Source: Gp1-AA133 sp963850425 (lineage in GTDB: Bacteria; Acidobacteriota; Terriglobia; Terriglobales; Acidobacteriaceae). From it: a DNA stretch of 64,000 nucleotides. This document shows positions 26,998-34,808 of the stretch, one piece after another. The notes beneath the pieces were generated by a model. It was given only the letters and a program-made list of their open reading frames with translations. It made no database searches and was not told the origin of the DNA. The position numbers and the translations under genes are program-made. Position 1 is the stretch's first letter; each line of letters begins with the position of its first letter. The stretch lies in contig CAWKLF010000005.1 of NCBI GenBank assembly GCA_963850425.1, positions 186,001 to 250,000 on the forward strand, in the 5' to 3' direction.

Positions 26998-28704
26998 ATG
27001 GTAACCCGCCCGCAATCCGATTCCGCCTCTCGGTCGCCTCTCAGCAATGCCGAGATCGCCGACCGGCTAGCCAGCCTCGCGCAGCTGTTGTCCGCGCAAA
27101 AGGAAAACCCTTACAAAGTGAAGGCCTATCAGCGTGCGGCCGCGCGGATTCGCCACCTCTCCGAGAGCCTGGACGAGATGGTCCGGGACGAACACGATCT
27201 GACCCAATTTGCCGGAATTGGAGAAGCCATTGCTAGCGCCATTCGTGAAATTGTCAGAACCGGAACCCTTGGCAGGCTCGAAACCCTGCGCGCCGGGGCG
27301 GCTCCGGCTCTGGCCAGCATCAGCCGGCATCCTCGTCTCGATCCCAAGCGCGTCCTGCGCGTTTACAAGAAACTTGGAATCTCCACAGTCGAAGAGCTGC
27401 GCGAACGCCTGGAGAGCGGCGAAATTGACAAGGCTCTGGGCGCACGAATGGCCTACCACATCCGTCAGGGCCTCACCGAAACCCACGCCATGCTCCTCTA
27501 TCACGCTGATGGCCTGCGCGAGGCAATCGAAAAATTCCTTCTCGGCCGCTGCGGTGTCAGGCGCGCGCAGGTGACAGGAGACTATCGTCGTCGTGTCGAA
27601 GTCATCGAAGAGCTCGTGTTTGTCATCGACACGGATGACTTTGCGGCAGTAGTCGCGCGCATGCAACGTTACGGCGGCCGGACGCCTCTGGTCTCTTCCG
27701 AAAACGGAAGCGCTGTGTTTTCGCTTTCCTCCGGCATTCTCCTGCGGCTGCAGCATGCCAAAAAAGAGAACTGGGGATACCACATGGTGGCGTGCACCGG
27801 ATCGAAGGCTCACCTGAGAAAACTCGCGACCGCTTGCGGGCCGCTCCGGTCCCTGAAATCAAAGCACTATGAATCGGAATCCGCACTGTACCGTCAGCAT
27901 GCCCTCCAATATATCGAGCCCGAGTTGCGCGAGGGCCACGATGAGGTGGAGAGAGCCAAAGCGGGCACCCTCCCGAACCTAGTCACCATCTCCGACATAC
28001 GCGGCGACCTTCACGCCCACTCGACGTCAAGCGACGGCTCTGACTCGATCGAGAACATGGCCGCCGCGGCGCGGGAACGCCATTATGAATACATAGGTAT
28101 CAGTGACCATTCGCAAAGCCTGAAGATTGCGCGCGGCGTTTCGGTTGAGGATTTGTGGGCGCAGATAGGTTTCATCGACAAGCTGAATGGTAGACTGCGC
28201 GGCATTCGAGTGTTGAAGTCAAGCGAGGTCGATATCCTGGCCGACGGCTCTCTGGACTACCCGGACGATGTTCTCGCGGCACTGGATTACACCGTCTGCT
28301 CCATTCATTCCCGTTTTGCCCTTGGCCGGGAAGCCCAGACGGAACGCCTTCTGCGGGCCATGGACAACCGCTACTTCACCATTCTTGGTCACGCCACAGG
28401 CCGCCTGCTGCTCAAGCGTCCTGGCTACGAGATCGACGTGGACAGGGTGATCACCCACGCGCGCGAGAACGGGTGTTTTCTGGAAATCAATTCCAGCCCC
28501 GACCGGCTCGACGTCAGCGCCGATGTCGCGCGCCAGGCCGCGGCGTCGGGCGTCATGATCTCCATCTCCACCGATTCGCACAGTACCGGCGAACTCGCCC
28601 TGATCCGCTGCGGCATGGATCAGGCCCGCCGCGCCGGACTTGAAAGATCACAGGTCCTGAACTGCTTTCCGTGGGCAAAACTTAAACGGCTCTTTCGACG
28701 CTAG
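26998..28704 (+). CDS. polX: PolX-like protein: degenerate Pol beta domain plus PHP phosphoesterase
   Basis: 568 residues. Residues 16-100 form the HhH/8-kDa-like part (FAGIGEAIASAIREIVRTG), 100-320 the Pol X palm and thumb region and 334-568 a PHP domain. The PHP metal motifs are all present: DLHAHSTSSDG, GISDHSQS, SSEVDIL, HSRF, GHATGR, EINSSP and DSHS. In the palm, active PolX has RRGxExxGDIDIL; here it reads RRRVEVIEELVFVI, so both catalytic Asp positions are lost (Glu205, Val207). It is probably a PHP exonuclease or phosphatase with a structural polymerase remnant. The start is ATG 26998. Confidence 0.88.
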   Translation: MVTRPQSDSASRSPLSNAEIADRLASLAQLLSAQKENPYKVKAYQRAAARIRHLSESLDEMVRDEHDLTQFAGIGEAIASAIREIVRTGTLGRLETLRAGAAPALASISRHPRLDPKRVLRVYKKLGISTVEELRERLESGEIDKALGARMAYHIRQGLTETHAMLLYHADGLREAIEKFLLGRCGVRRAQVTGDYRRRVEVIEELVFVIDTDDFAAVVARMQRYGGRTPLVSSENGSAVFSLSSGILLRLQHAKKENWGYHMVACTGSKAHLRKLATACGPLRSLKSKHYESESALYRQHALQYIEPELREGHDEVERAKAGTLPNLVTISDIRGDLHAHSTSSDGSDSIENMAAAARERHYEYIGISDHSQSLKIARGVSVEDLWAQIGFIDKLNGRLRGIRVLKSSEVDILADGSLDYPDDVLAALDYTVCSIHSRFALGREAQTERLLRAMDNRYFTILGHATGRLLLKRPGYEIDVDRVITHARENGCFLEINSSPDRLDVSADVARQAAASGVMISISTDSHSTGELALIRCGMDQARRAGLERSQVLNCFPWAKLKRLFRR

Positions 28705-28705
28705 A

Positions 28706-29002
28706 ATGAATACGCTCAGCCTTCGTACCCTTATGGGACGCATATTACTTTCCCTGCTTTCGGTCGTGGGTCTGGTCTTGTGCGCACCAGCCAAGACTGT
28801 TACCGCTGACGAGATGCGCTCCCATCTCCTGTCGGCCCTGTCGCTCACGTCCGAAACGGAACTTTTCATCGGCCAAATAGAGAGCGCCCGCGTGCCCTCG
28901 CAATTCCAGGTCGGGCACGCCGAATATTTACGTGATGAAGCGGAGCGCGATGCCAAAGAGTTGCCCCGTCTCCTCGACTTGATTTCCACCGACCACTCCT
29001 GA
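28706..29002 (+). CDS. Small exported protein, unknown
   Basis: A 98-residue protein whose first about 30 residues form a signal peptide (LMGRILLSLLSVVGLVLCAPAKT). The mature part is helical and acidic (SALSLTSETELFIGQIES...HAEYLRDEAERDAKELPRLLDLI). No family was recognised. It starts one base after the PolX stop, so it is probably co-transcribed with it. Confidence 0.6.
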   Translation: MNTLSLRTLMGRILLSLLSVVGLVLCAPAKTVTADEMRSHLLSALSLTSETELFIGQIESARVPSQFQVGHAEYLRDEAERDAKELPRLLDLISTDHS

Positions 29003-29061
29003 AAGTTCGCCTGCACCTATCCCTTCCGCTCGTGCACATACGCTCGGAACTCCGCGTAGGG

Positions 29062-29107
29062 CTTTGTATATGCCTTGACACGTATATGCCATAGAGAGTA
29101 TACAAAG
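29062..29107 (+). promoter_or_regulatory. Promoter with flanking inverted repeat, ArsR-type operon
   Basis: TTGACA (29075-29080) and TATACA (29099-29104) are spaced by 18 bases, a near-consensus sigma-70 promoter. A perfect 9-bp inverted repeat, CTTTGTATA (29062-29070) and TATACAAAG (29099-29107), brackets it, with the right arm over the -10. This is a good operator candidate for the ArsR-like product. The expected transcript start is about 29110-29111, at the GTG codon. Confidence 0.7.
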
Positions 29108-29110
29108 AGA

Positions 29111-29491
29111 GTGGAATCCTTCGAAATCCTCGCGGAGCCGAACCGGCGGGCGATCTTGAGCCTCCTGGTCTCGTCGCAACAGTCAGTGGGAGAGATCGAA
29201 CGGCAGCTGGGTATGCCCCAGCCCACCGTGTCCAAACACCTGCGCGTGCTGCGCGAGGCCGGGTTCGTGGAATCTACGGTGGACGCACAGCGCCGTCTCT
29301 ACCGCCTGAAGCCTGAACCATTTCAGCAGGTGGATATGTGGCTGGCTCCTTTCCGCCGGTTCTGGTCCGCTCACCTGGATGCCCTCGAGCGCCACCTCGA
29401 CCGCATGGAACAGTCAAAGCCTACGAAAGGGAAGACAACGAGAACACGACGCGGCCCAAAACCCGAACGTGACAAAGGAGAAAAGAAATGA
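29111..29491 (+). CDS. ArsR-family transcriptional regulator
   Basis: A 126-residue winged-helix regulator. EILAEPNRRAILSLL and VGEIERQLGMPQPTVSKHLRVLREAGFV form the HTH, and QRRLYRLKPEPF is the wing. No metal-binding Cys motif is seen; the type is the one paired with AHSA1/SRPBCC genes. The start is GTG 29111 at the predicted transcription start, which implies leaderless translation. The basic tail (GKTTRTRRGPKPERDKGEKK) is disordered. It overlaps the VOC gene by four bases and probably regulates this operon. Confidence 0.9.
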   Translation: MESFEILAEPNRRAILSLLVSSQQSVGEIERQLGMPQPTVSKHLRVLREAGFVESTVDAQRRLYRLKPEPFQQVDMWLAPFRRFWSAHLDALERHLDRMEQSKPTKGKTTRTRRGPKPERDKGEKK

Positions 29492-29880
29492 AAATCAAAC
29501 TGACCAACCTGTACGTCGACGACCAGGAGAAGGCCCTGCGCTTCTATACCGAAATCCTGGGTTTCGTGAAGAAAGCCGATTACAGCCAGGGGCCGTTTCG
29601 CTGGCTCACGCTAGCCTCACAGGAAGACCCGGACGGCACGGAACTGCAGCTGGCGCTCAACAACAACCCGGCGGCCAAAGCCTACCAGCAGGCCATGTTC
29701 CAGCAAAGCCAGCCCGCCGCCATGTTCTATACCGACAACCTGCAAGCCGATTACGAACGTATGAAAGCGCGCGGCGCCCAGTTCACCATGCCGCCAAAAG
29801 ACGTGACCGCATCCAAGATCGCGATGCTGAACGACACCTGCGGCAATCTTATTCAGGTCACGCAGTTGGTGGGCTGGTAG
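29488..29880 (+). CDS. VOC family protein (glyoxalase/bleomycin-resistance fold)
   Basis: A 130-residue VOC protein. It starts KLTNLYVDDQEKALRFYTEILGF and carries the paired beta-alpha-beta-beta-beta units with EDPDGTELQL and DTCGNLIQVTQ at the metal-facing ends. The function (isomerase, dioxygenase or resistance) cannot be assigned. The ATG overlaps the regulator stop (ATGA) and follows GGAGAAAAG. Confidence 0.9.
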   Translation: MKIKLTNLYVDDQEKALRFYTEILGFVKKADYSQGPFRWLTLASQEDPDGTELQLALNNNPAAKAYQQAMFQQSQPAAMFYTDNLQADYERMKARGAQFTMPPKDVTASKIAMLNDTCGNLIQVTQLVGW

Positions 29881-29902
29881 GGAAGTCGCAAGGAGAAGAT
29901 AG

Positions 29903-30460
29903 ATGACCGATAGCGAGCAATACATACCGGGTCCGGCCAGGGGTGCGCAGGTACGAAAAGACCCGCCACAAAACGGGGAAGACAAGTGGACCCTCATCCT
30001 GGTCCGCGAACTGCGCCACTCGCCCGAAAAAGTGTGGCAGGCGCTTACCGACCCGGCGCAATTGCGCGAGTGGGCGCCCTTCGTCACCGATGGGAGCCTG
30101 GGTACGGTTGGAACGGTAAATCTCACCTGGGTTGCAGCGCCCGCTCCACTCCAAACAAAAGTGACGCGAGCCGATGCTCCCAACCTGTTGGAGTACGGCG
30201 ATATCCGGTGGGAACTCGAAGCCTTTGCTGGCGGCACACGCCTGACGCTGTGGCACAAGATTGATCGCCGCTTCATCTCCTGGGGCGCCGCAGGCTGGCA
30301 CATTTGCTTCGATGTGCTCGATCGCCTGCTCGCCGGCCATCCCATTGGACGCATCGCCGGCAGCGATGCCATGAAGTCCGGCGGCTGGCAGCAACTGACC
30401 GCCGAATACGCAAAGCTGTTCGGCGCTGAGAGCCCCGCCGGGGGCGACTCCACAACTTGA
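29903..30460 (+). CDS. AHSA1/SRPBCC-domain protein
   Basis: A 185-residue protein of the AHSA1 type. LILVRELRHSPEKVWQALTDPAQLREWAPF is the classic opening, and GTRLTLWHKIDRRFISWGAAGWHICFDVLDRLLAG its long C-terminal helix. Members bind hydrophobic ligands, and their operons often include an ArsR regulator, as here. It lies 22 bases after the VOC gene. Confidence 0.9.
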   Translation: MTDSEQYIPGPARGAQVRKDPPQNGEDKWTLILVRELRHSPEKVWQALTDPAQLREWAPFVTDGSLGTVGTVNLTWVAAPAPLQTKVTRADAPNLLEYGDIRWELEAFAGGTRLTLWHKIDRRFISWGAAGWHICFDVLDRLLAGHPIGRIAGSDAMKSGGWQQLTAEYAKLFGAESPAGGDSTT

Positions 30461-30473
30461 ATCGAGGTCGATC

Positions 30474-30725
30474 ATGAGTCAAGGCATACAACGTAGTGTT
30501 TTTCGCTGGATTCACATCCTCGTCAGCATTCCGATATATGGCTATATCTATAGTCCATTTGACAAACTTCCACAGTACGCGCCTCTAACTCGGTTTGTCT
30601 TCTTTCCGATCATGGTCCTTTCCGGATTGTGGATGTGGAAAGGTCAGGTCCTTCGACGACTACTTTCGAAAAGATTGGTCTGGCTAGACACACCCATAAA
30701 AGGAAAGCGGTATGAAAGCCGTTAA
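30474..30725 (+). CDS. Small membrane protein, unknown
   Basis: 83 residues with two hydrophobic helices (FRWIHILVSIPIYGYIYSPF and RFVFFPIMVLSGLWMWKG) and a basic tail. No family was recognised; the spacing HxxxxxxxxxYG near the first helix recalls small heme- or quinone-linked proteins, but that is weak. It lies 13 bases after the AHSA1 gene and is likely the last gene of that operon. Confidence 0.65.
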   Translation: MSQGIQRSVFRWIHILVSIPIYGYIYSPFDKLPQYAPLTRFVFFPIMVLSGLWMWKGQVLRRLLSKRLVWLDTPIKGKRYESR

Positions 30726-30929
30726 AGCAAAAAAGCAGTTGTCATTTGAGACCGCACATTAAACAGAAAAAGATATGCCCCAAATACCAAAACCGACGAT
30801 GCAAGGGTCGCCGGTGCAACCCCGTCTTTACTCTGGGGACGACGGTCACGAAGGGTCCCTCTCGCATTCACCGCACGAGCACCGGAGAGTTTGGGATCGA
30901 GCCATAACTGATTCGCCGGCCCGGCGAAG

Positions 30930-31245
30930 ACAGGCGGACTGAGACGGGACGTATCGCGTGCGGAACTCGCCTAAAGAGAAAATGGATGAACGTCCCGTCT
31001 CTCTCCCGACGCACAGCGTAGCGGAGGCAAGAAGAATCTGCAGTACTGGGGAGCCGCGATGCGGCGGCAGAGTGATAGCCCAGGGCGTAAGCCCTGGGTA
31101 GGTTCGCCCGCCGAGCCAGTCCCGCAGGGACGACACCTCGCGCAGCGGGCGTGAGCCCGCCAACCCGTCCCGCTCCCGAACAATTCTTCGCACTCCGACG
31201 CATGTCATTCCGGCGTCGGAGACAGGACGCCTAAGCGCAGCCAAG
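30930..31245. repeat. Dispersed intergenic repeat, copy 1 (GNRA hairpins)
   Basis: A roughly 300-base element whose order matches a second copy at about 31770-32115. Landmarks in order are AAAGAGAAAATGGATGAACG, ACAGCGTAGCGGAGG, CCCAGGGC-GTAA-GCCCTGGG (31079-31098, perfect 8-bp stem), GTCCC-GCA-GGGAC and GCGGGC-GTGA-GCCCGC (31145-31160). GTAA and GTGA are GNRA tetraloops. It has no coding content. Confidence 0.8.
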
Positions 31246-31478
31246 AGCAATCTGCTTCTGACAGATACCCTCCCCCTCCCCCCCGGTCTTGTGGAATGAG
31301 AAACTTACACGCGCGAGAAGACCAAAATCTTTGGTTTCAAAGAACTTATCGACAAAATATTCCGCACAAAGGACTTAGCACGCGGAAACTCCGTCGCCGA
31401 GGGATACGCCCGGCGAGTCAGCTTTACCGGAACGAAGAAGACAAAGATAGGACGGTAGTCACGCGCCAGACGTGACGG

Positions 31479-31772
31479 GTGAACATCGGCTCTCAACTTC
31501 CAGCTATCAGCGGGAACGAGTGGCCCACTCAAGCCCGACGTTGGCTTGAGTGGGAATGTACATCAGATCGCCAATGCAGAGCGCTTCTGGCAAAAGCGGA
31601 GATGGCAGGGCTGCGAGTCGGAGACATCATCCATAGCGTGGATGGAAAAGAAATTAAAACACCGATGGATCTCGCCGTGGAGTTGTCGAACCGAGCCGCC
31701 GGAAGCCAGGTGCATCTGGTCTATTTGCACAAGTATTGGAACAACGAGACCACAATCGTGCTCCATAGGTAA
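31479..31772 (+). pseudogene. PDZ-domain fragment
   Basis: The frame ends in a recognisable PDZ piece: GLRVGDIIHSVDGKEIKTPMDLAVEL is the carboxylate-binding strand and following helix of a periplasmic S1C-protease-type PDZ domain, and the chain ends at VHLVYLHKYWNNETTIVLHR. The upstream half resembles no protein and there is no ribosome binding site. It lies between the two repeat copies. It is probably a decayed remnant of a larger gene. Confidence 0.55.
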
Positions 31773-32115
31773 ACGTCCCGTCTGTCCACAGGTTTCGCGG
31801 GTTCCAAAACTCGGCTGAAGAGAAAATAAATGAACGTCCCGTCTCTCTCGCGACACCCAGCGTAGCGGAGGAAAGCAAGAATCTACAGTACCGGGAGCCG
31901 CGACGCGGCGGCAGCGTGATAGCCCAGGGCGTAATCCCTGGGTAAGTTCGCCCAGCAACGCCAGTCCCGTAGGGACGACGCTGAGCTTGGCCGGCGTGAG
32001 CGCGCCATCAGTCCGCACGACTCGACGTCTTACTCCCCACGCTAGGCATGACACGCCTACTAACCTTGTCATTCCGACGCCGAGCATAGCGGAGGCAGCA
32101 GAAATCCCTGTACCC
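31770..32115. repeat. Dispersed intergenic repeat, copy 2
   Basis: Repeats the landmarks of the copy at 30930-31245 in the same orientation: AAGAGAAAATAAATGAACG, CCCAGCGTAGCGGAGG, CCCAGGGC-GTAA-TCCCTGGG (31923-31942, one mismatch) and GTCCC-GTA-GGGAC. It then diverges into a GTCATTCCGACGCCGAGCAT segment that also has a diverged counterpart after copy 1. No gene is supported within it. Confidence 0.8.
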
Positions 32116-32648
32116 CTGCGGAAGTCGGGACCCTGGGGGCTGGCCCCCGTCCCTGATGAAGCTAATCCAATGCGACTGCCCCACCCGTCGCGCTTTCGAT
32201 GAGTGGGTGGCACGGACCGTTACTTACCCCGTTAAGCGCCCTTGAATTTCAAGACAGAAAGAACTCGGCCCGATAAGACCGCGGCCCCCGTGCTTCTCAC
32301 CTTCCGAGAATCACTATAAAGTGGGGCAGCCATATCAGTGGATGACTCTAGAACATGCAGGAAAGGCGGAACCAACACCCACCCAACCGGTAATGGACGC
32401 ATAGAGATCCAGTCAGGTGTCACTCATACTTGTAGGAAGTCCAAACCGCATAGTTACCTAAGTCGATCAACATCTAAGCCTTCCGCGCAGTCCTTAGACA
32501 TAGTAACCAAAAGATATGTGACTTACTTTCGTGAGGCAGGGGTGTGAGCAGCATCACATGCTCCCCTCCATATCGCTGGCAGACTGACACCAGTCGTACC
32601 GAGTCCCCCCTCGGAAGCCAAACGACATAAGTCCTCGGGAGGCTCAAC
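32116..32648. other. Intergenic region with a TGCCCCAC hairpin
   Basis: No gene is supported in these 530 bases. An imperfect hairpin (TGCCCCACCC...GTGGGTGGCA, about 32179-32212) resembles the one at 36901-36931. GGGAGG at the end is the ribosome binding site of the next gene. Confidence 0.5.
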
Positions 32649-34487
32649 ATGTTTAGAGACAAAGAATTCATCCCTGCGAAGATGCGCAGAACGGTTATGG
32701 TGTTCGGGTTGGTCGTCATCGTAGTTGTTCTTCTCACCGGCTGCGACCGGAATATGAACACGATGTTGGCCGGCGCGGGAAGTGGAAGTACGAAGTTATC
32801 TCAGGGCATCGACCCGAACAATGAGGGGTCGGTACAGTTACGCATCGGAGACGATCCCGCGACGCCGGAGGGCCGCATCATGGCGCTGCGATTGGATATC
32901 ACTTCAATGAAATTGTGGAACTCGTCCGCGTTGGCAATTACCGCATGTACGGCTGGAAATGGCAATGGTGTGTACAACTACACAGTTACCCGTGGTAGCG
33001 CACCGGCAATCGGACAAACACTTGACATAACGGGCATGACCGACCCCGCCAACAATGGAACATTTATCGTCACCGCACTGGGGGTTGGAGCTTTCACGGT
33101 TGTCAATGCAAGTGCTGCCCTGGAAAGCGGCAGCGATGGCACCGCAATCACGAAGACGGCGGGTCCTGAAGCTATCGACTTTCTCGTGGACCCTGTGAGC
33201 GTGGAGCTTACTCATTCCTCGACCATCACAGTACCAATCGCACAATCTGGGGCAAATCCGAACACTTCATATGATCGCCTGGACATTGCTTACTCGGGAT
33301 CCGCGATAACCTATATGGATGTGCCTAGCCTGACGGCTGTCGACCAGGAACTCGGCCCCCTCCCCAATCAGACAGTGGACCTCTCGACTTCTCCGGTTAC
33401 GCTGGGCACGGAGCCGGTTGTGATTAACGTGAATGTCAACGACGCGAGTATGGTCACTCTACCGCCCATTGGCGTCACCGACCTGGGCGTGGGTAGAAGT
33501 GTGCAGATCAAAAATGGAGTGAGAATAATGCACTTACCGAGACCTGTTAGATCTAAAGCGGTGGTGGCCGGAAAGGTGACTGCGCATGCATTGGGGGCTA
33601 CGTTGAATGGCAGTCCCCTGGTGACCGTGTCTCAGTCGCAGATACAGAGCGACAAACAGCAGCCGCAGAACGGTCAAATTCAGCACGTCGTGGGTCCAGT
33701 GACCCGGGTGGTTGGGAATGCGATCACAGTCAAATCTAACGGTGCCAAACTGACCTTCCAGACAGATGAAAACACTAGGTTCCAATCGATAACCCTACCC
33801 ACGGCGCTGAATGCGATGGTCGAGATGAACGGCTCAACGCAGTCCGATGGCTCGTTGTACGCAGACGAAGTAGAATTGGTGGATATAGCGAACGGGGTCG
33901 AGTTAGAGGGCACGGCCACGTATGCTTATCCCGACGCTGACTTGTATTTGATCGTGCAGACTGCGGTCGGTTCCGGCACAAGCAATTCTCTAGTGGGTAA
34001 AACTGTCTACAATCGCATTTCCTCTTCAATTCTTAGCGTGGATACTGGCGACATCGACATGACCGGGGTAAACGCGGTATTCGATGGAAGCCATCTGTTC
34101 CCAGGTCAGCAGGTTGAGGTTGAATCCTATGAGGGCTTGCAACCTGATCCTGAAGGTAGCTCTGGACTGCTAGATCCTTATATGGTGGAGTTGGAACAGC
34201 AAACAATTAGTGGGACGGCTGCGAACTATGCAGCCGGCCGAAGGCTGGGTACCGGAACCTTCGACCTGATGCTCCCTCTGGACGGCTCCTCGCCGTTGGC
34301 CAATTTGAACCTTGGCTATACGAGCGTTCACGTGTATCAGCAGAGCACCACGTTCCCCGCTCTGAACACAATTAAAGACGGTGCCCGGGTTCAGGTCCGC
34401 GGCCTGTTGCTGTGCCAAAGCGACCCCGTCGAGGGCGCATGTCCGACCTTTGTGATGGTGGCTGCGAAGATCACTGTCAACGATTGA
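32649..34487 (+). CDS. DUF4382/DUF5666-type surface lipoprotein
   Basis: 612 residues with a lipoprotein signal (VVVLLTGC, lipid Cys at 32). After it, GSVQLRIGDDPATPEGRIMALRLDITSMKLW is a DUF4382 start and PVSVELTHSSTITVPIAQ its later strand. Between them, at about residues 93-172, lies a Gly/Ala/Thr-rich insert. From residue 300 on, repeated units such as VGPVTRVVGNAITVKSNGAKLTFQTDENTRF and ADEVELVD are DUF5666-like beta modules. It probably sits on the outer membrane or is exported; no binding partner is known. ATG 32649 follows GGGAGG by six bases. Confidence 0.8.
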   Translation: MFRDKEFIPAKMRRTVMVFGLVVIVVVLLTGCDRNMNTMLAGAGSGSTKLSQGIDPNNEGSVQLRIGDDPATPEGRIMALRLDITSMKLWNSSALAITACTAGNGNGVYNYTVTRGSAPAIGQTLDITGMTDPANNGTFIVTALGVGAFTVVNASAALESGSDGTAITKTAGPEAIDFLVDPVSVELTHSSTITVPIAQSGANPNTSYDRLDIAYSGSAITYMDVPSLTAVDQELGPLPNQTVDLSTSPVTLGTEPVVINVNVNDASMVTLPPIGVTDLGVGRSVQIKNGVRIMHLPRPVRSKAVVAGKVTAHALGATLNGSPLVTVSQSQIQSDKQQPQNGQIQHVVGPVTRVVGNAITVKSNGAKLTFQTDENTRFQSITLPTALNAMVEMNGSTQSDGSLYADEVELVDIANGVELEGTATYAYPDADLYLIVQTAVGSGTSNSLVGKTVYNRISSSILSVDTGDIDMTGVNAVFDGSHLFPGQQVEVESYEGLQPDPEGSSGLLDPYMVELEQQTISGTAANYAAGRRLGTGTFDLMLPLDGSSPLANLNLGYTSVHVYQQSTTFPALNTIKDGARVQVRGLLLCQSDPVEGACPTFVMVAAKITVND

Positions 34488-34505
34488 TTGTCCCTCCCGA
34501 CGGAG

Positions 34506-34542
34506 GCCCTCCCTGGCTTGCCGGTTTGGTGCCGGGGAGGGC
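34506..34542 (+). terminator. GC-rich hairpin after the DUF4382 lipoprotein
   Basis: GCCCTCCC (34506-34513) pairs perfectly with GGGAGGGC (34535-34542), extended inward by GGC/GCC. It lies 19 bases after the stop. No T-run follows, so intrinsic termination is possible but not strong. Confidence 0.5.
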
Positions 34543-34808
34543 GTCAGTATGTGGATAGCCGCCGCATCGCCTGAGCCTCTCTTAGTCCTGTAACTGTCTG
34601 CTTCTTTTCGGCCGAGTAGTAAGCGTTCAATATTTCTAGAATCGGACAAGGAATTAAGTGTCTAAGACCTTCTACCAATTACTTTAGTTTGTTCCCCAGT
34701 CCCACATCACAGAACAAATCCCGAATAAGAACGAAACTGACGTTGTTGGATGTTGAATCATTTCATTTACAAACCGCTCTGGAACGAGCCAAAAACTAGG
34801 AGCCTTGT

